This document shows, one piece after another, positions 57,732 through 64,000 of a stretch of 64,000 nucleotides of DNA. The number at the start of each line of letters is the position of its first letter. Within the stretch, counting starts at the first letter, position 1. Location: NCBI GenBank assembly GCA_948777935.1, contig CAQDYY010000005.1, positions 90,428-154,427 of the forward strand, in the 5' to 3' direction. The stretch comes from an uncultured Clostridia bacterium. Lineage in GTDB: Bacteria > Bacillota > Clostridia > TANB77 > CAG-508. The position numbers and the translations under genes were made by a program. The notes under the pieces are model-generated. The model was not told the origin of the DNA and did no database searches. It worked only from the letters and a program-made list of their open reading frames with translations.

Positions 57732-59474
57732 ATGAAAAAGATATTATCAAAAATAATTAAAAAATACTGGTTTGCAATTTCTTTGCAAGTTATATTTATA
57801 GGTTTAAATATCTATTTCTTAACATACCCACCAAAAATAATAGGAAACATTATAGATTTATTATATAACATAAATGAAAACCATGATGCCATTATGCTAC
57901 AAGTATGGTATCTATTAGGCATTTGTTTTGTGCTACTTGCAGTTCGTATGCCATGGAGATGGCTTACAGGTTACACTCCAAGAAGTATAGAAAGAGACTT
58001 AAAAAATAAACTATTTGAGCAATTTATGAAAATAAAAATGACAAGTATTCAAAATATTAAAAATGGAGAACTAATGTCATATTTTGTAAAAGATGTCTCA
58101 GAAATAAGACAGTTTATTTATCGTATATTATCTCATGGAACAAGATTTGTATTTACAGTTATAATTTGTGTTTATGCAATGGCAAGTGGAGTTAATATAA
58201 ATCTAACACTAATAACTCTATGTCCAATTATAGTAACAATATTTGTAATTATTAAAATAAAGGAATATGTAGAAAAAAGCTTTAAAAAATCTCAAACATA
58301 TTTTACAGAACTTTCTGAATATGTGCAAGAAAGTACAGATGCAATTCGTACTACAAAAGCATATACAGGTGAAATGAATCAATTGAAAGAATTTATAAGA
58401 AAAAATCGTAAACTAAAAGAAGCAAATAATGCAGTTGATGTACATTCAACATTACTTTCTACGTGCCTTAATATTTGTTTTGGGTTATGTTATGGAATAT
58501 CTCTTTTGTATGGTTCAAAATTAGTATTAGATGGAACTATTACTACAGGAGATTTCGTAGCATTTAATGGATATATAGGTCTATTTGTAGGACCAGTTTC
58601 ATGGCTACCAGGGATTATTTCAAGATATAAAAGAGCAAAAATTTCTTACCAAAGATTAGATAATGTATTTGCATTAGAAAGAGAAAAAATAGCTCCAAAA
58701 AGAGAAGAAGGAAATAGTGATTTTAATGGAAATATTGAAATAAGTGATTTATCATTTAATTATCCAGAAAATTTGCAACCTGTACTAAATGATATTAATA
58801 TAAAAGTACATAAAGGAGAAACACTTGGAATAATTGGAACAATAGGAAGTGGAAAAACAACACTTATGAACTTATTATTACGCTTATACCCAGTACAAAA
58901 CGGAAAAATTAGAATAGATGGAAAGGATATAAATGAAATACCATTATTAACATTAAGAGATAATATATGTTATATAACACAAGATAACTTCTTATTTTCT
59001 ACATCATTAAAAGAAAATATAAAACTATTTAAAGAAGGATTTGAAGATGATGAAATAAAAGAAAGCACAAAAAACGCTATGATTTATGATGATATAGAAA
59101 AAATGCAAAATGGTATTGATACAGTAATAGGAGAAAGAGGTGTAGACCTTTCAGGAGGTCAAAAGCAAAGAATAGTTATCTCAAGAGCTTTCCTAAGTAA
59201 AAGTAAAATAGTTATTTTTGATGATACTTTTTCAGCCCTTGATAATAGAACAGAACAAATGGTATTAAACAATGTAAAAGAACTAGTAAAAGACAAAACA
59301 TGTATTATTATATCAAACCGTATTTCAGATATTAAAGATGCAAATAAAATTATTGTACTAGACAGTGGAAATATAATTGAAAGTGGAACACATGAAACAC
59401 TTTTAGAAGAACAAGGTGCATATTATAAATTTTATAAAGAACAATCAGCATCAAGCGAAATGGCATTAAACTAG
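57732..59474 (+). CDS. ABC exporter subunit with degenerate nucleotide site
   Basis: 580 residues: six-helix membrane domain (~15-300) and ATPase domain (~335-575). Walker A GTIGSGKTTL and signature LSGGQKQR are intact. The Walker B reads VIFDDTFSALD (Asp in place of catalytic Glu) and the H-loop is IISNRI (Asn for His). This marks the degenerate partner of heterodimeric exporters such as TM287/288 or BmrCD. Pairs with the next gene. Drug, lipid or peptide substrate unknown. Confidence 0.9.
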   Translation: MKKILSKIIKKYWFAISLQVIFIGLNIYFLTYPPKIIGNIIDLLYNINENHDAIMLQVWYLLGICFVLLAVRMPWRWLTGYTPRSIERDLKNKLFEQFMKIKMTSIQNIKNGELMSYFVKDVSEIRQFIYRILSHGTRFVFTVIICVYAMASGVNINLTLITLCPIIVTIFVIIKIKEYVEKSFKKSQTYFTELSEYVQESTDAIRTTKAYTGEMNQLKEFIRKNRKLKEANNAVDVHSTLLSTCLNICFGLCYGISLLYGSKLVLDGTITTGDFVAFNGYIGLFVGPVSWLPGIISRYKRAKISYQRLDNVFALEREKIAPKREEGNSDFNGNIEISDLSFNYPENLQPVLNDINIKVHKGETLGIIGTIGSGKTTLMNLLLRLYPVQNGKIRIDGKDINEIPLLTLRDNICYITQDNFLFSTSLKENIKLFKEGFEDDEIKESTKNAMIYDDIEKMQNGIDTVIGERGVDLSGGQKQRIVISRAFLSKSKIVIFDDTFSALDNRTEQMVLNNVKELVKDKTCIIISNRISDIKDANKIIVLDSGNIIESGTHETLLEEQGAYYKFYKEQSASSEMALN

Positions 59475-59550
59475 AACCCCCAGTCGCTAACGCGACAGCC
59501 CCCTTAAATAAAGGGGCCTTTACTCTACAACAATAGATTAGCATAATTAA
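59474..59550. repeat. Hairpin repeat, related to the sufD-sufS element
   Basis: GAACCCCCAGTCGCTAACGCGACAG followed by CCCCCTTAAATAAAGGGGCC and the TTTACTCTA...TAGATTAGCATA segment shared with 53040-53090. Confidence 0.65.
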
Positions 59551-59570
59551 AAATGAAAGGATGAGTAAAA

Positions 59571-61322
59571 GTGAAAAAGAAAAACACTATAATATCTCGT
59601 GTTATAGAAATGGCAAAACCACATAAAAAAACTATAATTATTGTCACATTATTATCATTATTAATTAACATAGGTGAATTAATAAAGCCATATCTAATAA
59701 AAATTGTAATTGATGATTATATAAGTTTTGGAATCTTCAAAAAAGGCTTAATTACTATTGGAATGATAGGTGCAAGCTATATTGGAATTGTAATAATAGG
59801 AAATATATTAGATTTTATAGCAAGTACAACAACAAACATGATGGGAGAAGAAATATTATATACACTAAGAAATAAGCTATTTAAGTATACACAATATGCT
59901 AATATCTCTTTCCACGACCGTACTCCAGCAGGAAAACTATTTGTAAGAATTACAAATGATGTAGAAGATGTTTCAACATTATTTAAAGATGTTATTACAA
60001 CATTTTTTAAAGATATGATTTTAATTGTTGCAATTATAGCAATTATGGTGTACTTTAGTGCAAAATTAAGTTTATTAGCATTTATAGTAATTCCATTTGT
60101 TATAATATTTTCTATTGTACTTACAAAAATATTAAATAAAATTTATAGTAAGTCAAAAGTAATAAAAACAAAACTTAATACATTTTTAGCAGAATCTATA
60201 TATGGTTCAAGGCTAATAAAAATATTTAATATTCAAAGGGAAAAACAAGAAGAATGTGAAAATTTAACACATGTTTTTAGAAATTCAAGGTTACCGGGAG
60301 GAATTATAGAAGGCTTACTTCCAGCACTTATGACAATTTTAGAAAACTTAAGTATTTGTATTATAGTATGGGCAGTTTTAGGGGGAATACTAGGAGATGC
60401 ACTTGATGTGGGTCTTATATATGTGTTTATTACATATATAAAACAACTATTTGAACCAATAACAAGAACAATAGATAATATAGAAACTGTACAAGAAGCA
60501 TTTGTATCTATAAACAAAATTTACAATATATTAGACCATAAAGAATATTTAGAAGATTTAGATACAGGAATAGAACTAACAAATGTAAAAGGAAAAATAG
60601 AATTTAAAAATGTATGGTTTTCATATGATAATGAAAAGTGGGTTTTAAAAAATATAAGTTTTACAATAGAACCAGGTCAAAGTATTGCATTAGTTGGAAA
60701 GACTGGTTGTGGTAAAACAACAATTACAAATTTAATAAATCGCTTTTATGAAATTCAAAAAGGAGAGATATTATTAGATGGGGTAAATATTAAAGACATT
60801 AATAAAAGAAGCTTAAGGCAACATATTGGAATTATACTACAAGACCCATTCATTTTTGCAAGAAGCATAAAAAACAATATTAAATTAAATAATAGCAATG
60901 TAACAGAAGAGGATATACAAGACTCAGTATCACTTTCATCAGCAGAAGATTTTGTATCATCACTTCCAAATGGAATAGATGAAATTGCAAAAGAAAGAGG
61001 GGCATCATTTTCAGCAGGACAAAAGCAATTATTAGCATTTGCTAGAATTTTTGCACATAATCCATCAATATTTGTATTAGATGAAGCAACTGCAAATATT
61101 GATACACATACAGAACAGTTAATACAAAAATCAATAGATACAATTTCAAAAGAAAAGACATCCATATTTATTGCACATAGGCTTGCAACTATTGTAAATG
61201 TAGATAAAATAATAGTGCTAGATGCAGGAGAAATTGTAGAAATAGGAAATCATATAGACCTTCTAAAAACAGGTGGATATTACAGCAAACTCTATAATTC
61301 ATATTATGCAAGCTTGAATTAA
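59571..61322 (+). CDS. ABC exporter subunit with consensus nucleotide site
   Basis: 583 residues with GTG start. Membrane domain (~20-310) and ATPase domain with Walker A GKTGCGKTTI. The signature is SFSAGQKQ, in which the usual first Gly of SGGQ is replaced by Ala. Walker B VLDEATANID has the catalytic Glu and the H-loop FIAHRL its His. Complements the degenerate upstream subunit to form a heterodimer with one consensus ATP site. Same operon. Confidence 0.9.
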   Translation: MKKKNTIISRVIEMAKPHKKTIIIVTLLSLLINIGELIKPYLIKIVIDDYISFGIFKKGLITIGMIGASYIGIVIIGNILDFIASTTTNMMGEEILYTLRNKLFKYTQYANISFHDRTPAGKLFVRITNDVEDVSTLFKDVITTFFKDMILIVAIIAIMVYFSAKLSLLAFIVIPFVIIFSIVLTKILNKIYSKSKVIKTKLNTFLAESIYGSRLIKIFNIQREKQEECENLTHVFRNSRLPGGIIEGLLPALMTILENLSICIIVWAVLGGILGDALDVGLIYVFITYIKQLFEPITRTIDNIETVQEAFVSINKIYNILDHKEYLEDLDTGIELTNVKGKIEFKNVWFSYDNEKWVLKNISFTIEPGQSIALVGKTGCGKTTITNLINRFYEIQKGEILLDGVNIKDINKRSLRQHIGIILQDPFIFARSIKNNIKLNNSNVTEEDIQDSVSLSSAEDFVSSLPNGIDEIAKERGASFSAGQKQLLAFARIFAHNPSIFVLDEATANIDTHTEQLIQKSIDTISKEKTSIFIAHRLATIVNVDKIIVLDAGEIVEIGNHIDLLKTGGYYSKLYNSYYASLN

Positions 61323-61332
61323 ATTTTATACT

Positions 61333-61365
61333 AGCAGACACTTATTTAAAAAATAAGTGTCTGCT
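61333..61365 (+). terminator. Hairpin after the ABC exporter
   Basis: AGCAGACACTTATTT / AATAAGTGTCTGCT; the following run is ATATTGCATATT, so the T-tail is weak. Confidence 0.55.
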
Positions 61366-61426
61366 ATATTGCATATTATGGAAAACGATAGTATAATGTA
61401 TGCAAATTGAAATGGAGGTAAATATT

Positions 61427-61594
61427 ATGGGGTTAAAAAGAGAATTTAGTTTTGAAGATGATATAGAATTATTAAACTTAAAATATCAAGTAGGAAATGT
61501 AGGGTTATCAGATTATTTTGAAAATGAAATAGGTGCAAATGAACTAATACAAAAAGAAAACCAGTTACCAGATGATAATATAAAGAATATGTAG
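61427..61594 (+). CDS. Small acidic protein whose end lies in the repeat
   Basis: 55 residues (MGLKREFSFEDDIELLNLKYQVGNVGLSDYF...), starting at the ATG after TGGAGGTAAATATT. Not a known family. The stop codon (TAG at 61592) is part of the terminal inverted repeat of the MITE that follows, so the original C-terminus was probably cut by insertion. Confidence 0.5.
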   Translation: MGLKREFSFEDDIELLNLKYQVGNVGLSDYFENEIGANELIQKENQLPDDNIKNM

Positions 61595-61868
61595 TAATAT
61601 AAAATTAAAAATGAGTTCGACCTGTTAGCCAAGGGCGTCATATTTATTTTTCTCAAGGTATAGTGTGTTTCAAGTGTTATTAAAACCAATTATACTAAAA
61701 CGCCGTGGAGAACAAAAGAGGCATGCTAATATACTATATTTTTGAATAATTTATATGCCTCGTTTTTGTTCTACTGCGAAAATTGCAAAGCAATTTTCTG
61801 TAGAATGCATTTCTATAATGTGAAAAATTTCACATTATAGAACGGAATTTTTAATTTTATATTACTAC
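61591..61868. mobile_element. MITE-like element, inverted copy with nested insertion
   Basis: Same terminal inverted repeats as the 45391 element, interior in opposite orientation (GAGTTCGACCTGTTAGCC...AAAACGCCGTGGAGAAC). About 130 bp of another repeat is inserted, with GAGGCATGC and GCGAAAATTGCAAAGCAATTTTC. The latter also occurs at 62829. Confidence 0.75.
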
Positions 61869-61940
61869 ATATTCAAGTTACAGTAATCAATATGTAAAAA
61901 AATTGTAAAGAAATCTTAATAAATTTTTAGTTAAAATCGC

Positions 61941-61969
61941 TTGGAGAAACAACAAATGCATGGTATAAT
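61941..61969 (+). promoter_or_regulatory. Promoter of the sortase gene
   Basis: TTGGAG, 17-base spacer, TATAAT, about 30 bases before the ATG and its RBS (AAAGGAGGAGAATATG). Confidence 0.55.
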
Positions 61970-62000
61970 AAAAGTATAAGACTTAAAAAAGGAGGAGAAT

Positions 62001-62772
62001 ATGAACCAAATTTTAGTTACAGAGCGAATATATGTTACACCTGAACTAAGAAGAAAAAAGAAAATATATAGATTTAACTTTTTATTATCAATATTTTTAG
62101 TGTGTTCTTTATTCTCTTATTATATATATGCAGAATATGACCGTAATAAAAATGAGGAAATATCGCAAGATATTTTAGCCAATATAGATTTAGAGTATTA
62201 TGACGAAGAAGCACCTAAAAATACAGGGGTACGTATGGAAGATAACGTACTAGTTGTAACACTAAACCAAAGAGATGAGACACGCGAAGAAATTGATATT
62301 ACGAAATTTGCAGAATCTATAAAACAACAAATAGAAAATAAAGAAAAAGAAGTATTTACTACAGAAAATGGTGAAACATATTCAATAGATGCAGTCATAA
62401 ATATACCATCACTAGAAATAAATTACCCAGTATTAGACAAAACTTCAGAAGAATTACTAAAAATATCAATTACTAAAGTATTTGGTTGCAAGCCAAACGA
62501 TGTTCGGAAATTATGTAATTGCAGGACATAACTATAAAAACAAGAAAATGTTTGGAAAATTATCTGGAATAAAAAAAGGTGACAAAATAGAATTAACAGA
62601 TATAGAAAAAGGAAGAACAATTACATATGAAGTTTATGATATGTTTGTAGTAAATCCAGAAGATACAGCTTGTACAAGTCAAAAGACAGGTGGAAGAAAA
62701 GAAATGACACTAATTACCTGTAAAAACTATGGAACACAAAGATTAATTGTAAAAGCAAGAGAAATATTGTAA
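62001..62772 (+). CDS. Sortase (one +1 recoding site)
   Basis: 256 residues after recoding. N-terminal signal anchor (FNFLLSIFLVCSLFSYYIYA, ~26-45), linker, then sortase domain. The zero frame reaches FGCKPNDV and meets CGG (62505). Skipping C gives GNYVIAGHNYKNKKMFGKL with the active-site His (AGH). It then continues to EMTLITCKNYG with catalytic Cys and to the Arg-containing QRLIVKAR end. Unshifted, both catalytic residues are lost. Cell-wall or pilus anchoring; the substrates are not in this window. Confidence 0.92.
62505..62508 (+). other. CGG +1 recoding site in the sortase gene
   Basis: Context GTT-CGGA; the GGA gives Gly of DVGNYVIAGH, the strand leading to the catalytic His. Confidence 0.9.
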
Positions 62773-62775
62773 AAG

Positions 62776-62803
62776 ATAGTCATAGAAATATGGCTATTTT
62801 TTA
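62776..62803 (+). terminator. Terminator of the sortase gene
   Basis: Stem ATAGTCATA / TATGGCTAT with one mismatch and T-run TTTTTT. Confidence 0.7.
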
Positions 62804-62828
62804 TATAATAGGAAAGTTCTCTGAACTT

Positions 62829-62945
62829 CCTATTATATAAAAGCATTCTACAGAAAATTGCTTTGCAATTTTCGCAGGCGAACAAAGACGAGGCATGAAA
62901 AGTAAGCAAAAAGGTCAAAGAATTTTAATCATGCCTCTTTTGTTC
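62829..62945. repeat. Repeat shared with the insert in the 61591 element
   Basis: GCATTCTACAGAAAATTGC...CGCAGGCGAACAAAGACGAGGC and ATGCCTCTTTTGTTC match, inverted, parts of 61712-61815. The region to 63216 otherwise shows no gene. Confidence 0.6.
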
Positions 62946-63216
62946 TTTTACATATAAAAATATTGTCTAAAAATGTCGAAAAGTTTTTCTTGCAAAATAG
63001 CAAAAAAGATGTATAATAATAAGGAATTAAATCTAAAAAATTCGAAATCAGAAAATTCACAAACATCAGTGTAAAACAAGAAGAAAGTTCTAAAAAAATC
63101 TAGAACAGAAATCCAAAAACAAAAAATTAAATGAAGAAGGTGATAAAAAATATTAAACAAATTGTCATTTTGTATTGAAAAACAAAAAATAAAATGTTAT
63201 AATAAGGAGGAAAGAA

Positions 63217-64000
63217 ATGGTACAACTAACACCAAAAAATGATATCATATTCAAAAAAATATTTGGAAGCAAAGGAAATGAAGTAATTTTAAAAGACTTT
63301 TTAACTTCAATAATAGAAGAACCAATAAAAGAAATTGAAGTAGAAAAAGATAGTAAGCTAGAAAAGGAGGAATTAAATGATAAAGTAGGAATACTAGATA
63401 TAAAAGCAAAATTAGATAATGGAATACAAATTAACGTTGAAATGCAAGTAATAAACCAGCAAAACATGGAAAAAAGGACACTATTTTACTGGGGAAAGCT
63501 ATACACAGGAAGCATACATGAAGGAGACCCCTTTTATGGGTTAAAGAAAACAATAACAATAAATTTATTAGACTTTAATTATTTTGATACAAAAGAATAT
63601 CATACAAAGTGGCATATAGTAGAAGATACAGAAAAAGACAAAGTACTAACAGATGTATTAGAAATACACTTTATAGAGTTAAAAAAATTTATAAAAGAAG
63701 AGAAAAAGCCAGAAAATAAAAAAGAAGAATGGTTATACTTTTTAGATTATAGTAAAGGGGGGATGGTAGAAATGGTAACAAAAAAGAATAAAGTAATAGA
63801 AAAAGCACAAGAAGAATTAGAATATTTAACAGGAGATGCAGCACTAAAAAGAAAAGCCGAACTAAGAGATAAATGGATAAGAGATTATAAAGGAAGTATG
63901 GAATATGCAAAACAAGAAGGACTAAGGCAAGGGATAGAGCAAGGAATAGAGCAAGGAATAGAGCAAGGAATAGAGCAAGGAATAGAGCAAGGAATAGAGC
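63217..64000 (+). CDS. Rpn-family nuclease / PD-(D/E)XK transposase-like protein (3' end outside window)
   Basis: 261 visible residues. The N-terminus NDIIFKKIFGSKGNEVILKDFLTSI is the Rpn/transposase_31 family start. The nuclease core follows with GILDIKAKLDNGIQINVEMQV (D...ExQ motif) and YWGKLYTGSIHEGDPFYGLKKTITI. The open frame continues through a tandem GIEQ repeat to the window end. Family members are recombination-promoting nucleases, often multicopy and phase-variable. ATG after ATAAGGAGGAAAGAA. Confidence 0.85.
   Translation, partial: MVQLTPKNDIIFKKIFGSKGNEVILKDFLTSIIEEPIKEIEVEKDSKLEKEELNDKVGILDIKAKLDNGIQINVEMQVINQQNMEKRTLFYWGKLYTGSIHEGDPFYGLKKTITINLLDFNYFDTKEYHTKWHIVEDTEKDKVLTDVLEIHFIELKKFIKEEKKPENKKEEWLYFLDYSKGGMVEMVTKKNKVIEKAQEELEYLTGDAALKRKAELRDKWIRDYKGSMEYAKQEGLRQGIEQGIEQGIEQGIEQGIEQGIE
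63931..64000 (+). repeat. 12-bp tandem repeat coding (GIEQ)n
   Basis: The unit GGAATAGAGCAA is repeated about six times and continues past the window edge. It preserves the frame (four codons per unit), so copy number would change length, not phase. Confidence 0.9.

Noticed and set aside
63931..64000. CRISPR-like array at the window end
   Set aside because: The 12-base units are contiguous without spacers and are in frame as (GIEQ)n within a coding region.

Overview
The window is a low-GC, AT-rich Bacillota chromosome segment with spore genes (spoIVB, spoVG, spoVAC/D/E), ClpE, RNase J, SufCBDSU and MurC. It looks like an uncultured gut-type, spore-forming member of the Clostridia. No tRNA, rRNA, CRISPR array or prophage is visible.

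Layout: (1) 1-8.7 kb: a Tad-like (type IVc-like) pilus or secretion operon with an ATPase, a fused TadB/TadC-like platform and a run of short pilin-like proteins, four of which share one domain. (2) 8.7-14.4 kb: spoIVB, murC, spoVG and an orphan TraG/VirD4-like membrane ATPase. (3) 14.8-19.1 kb: holB, ricT, a ferredoxin, a candidate structured small RNA, and infC-rpmI-rplT. (4) 19.1-24.9 kb: a dodecin-spoVAC-spoVAD-spoVAE operon, an ABC-2 exporter and rsmB. (5) 25.1-34.1 kb: a near-complete type IV pilus operon (pilM-pilN fusion, pilO, small pilins, prepilin peptidase, pilB, pilT, pilC). (6) 34.2-48.9 kb: housekeeping genes (ROK kinase, RNase J, GltX, DUF951, antiporter, dehydrogenases, ClpE and others). 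(7) 48.9-56.3 kb: a DtxR-like regulator, the suf operon, mnmA and tcdA. (8) 57-64 kb: a heterodimeric ABC exporter, a sortase and an Rpn-family nuclease cut by the window end. Long palindromic or MITE-like repeats fill many intergenic gaps, especially from 39 kb onward and between suf genes.

Main discovery: ten conserved genes (holB, spoVAE, pilB, a ROK kinase, a DUF951 gene, a CPA2 antiporter, a DtxR-type regulator, sufS, mnmA, a sortase) are each broken in the conventional reading frame. Every break (13 sites, both strands) has the same form: a CGG triplet in the zero frame, where skipping its C (a +1 shift) reads the next codon as GGN and restores a conserved glycine and the family's downstream sequence. 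By eye I found no in-frame CGG used as arginine in any confidently identified gene, while CGG spanning two codons (for example NNC-GGN) is common and harmless. CGG therefore behaves as a genome-wide +1 recoding signal: in effect a four-base codon CGGN is read as glycine. The codon before the site varies, so a classic slippery P-site is unlikely. I infer either quadruplet decoding by an unusual tRNA-Gly or an unassigned CGG codon that triggers a one-base skip. Coordinates below give the full recoded genes.
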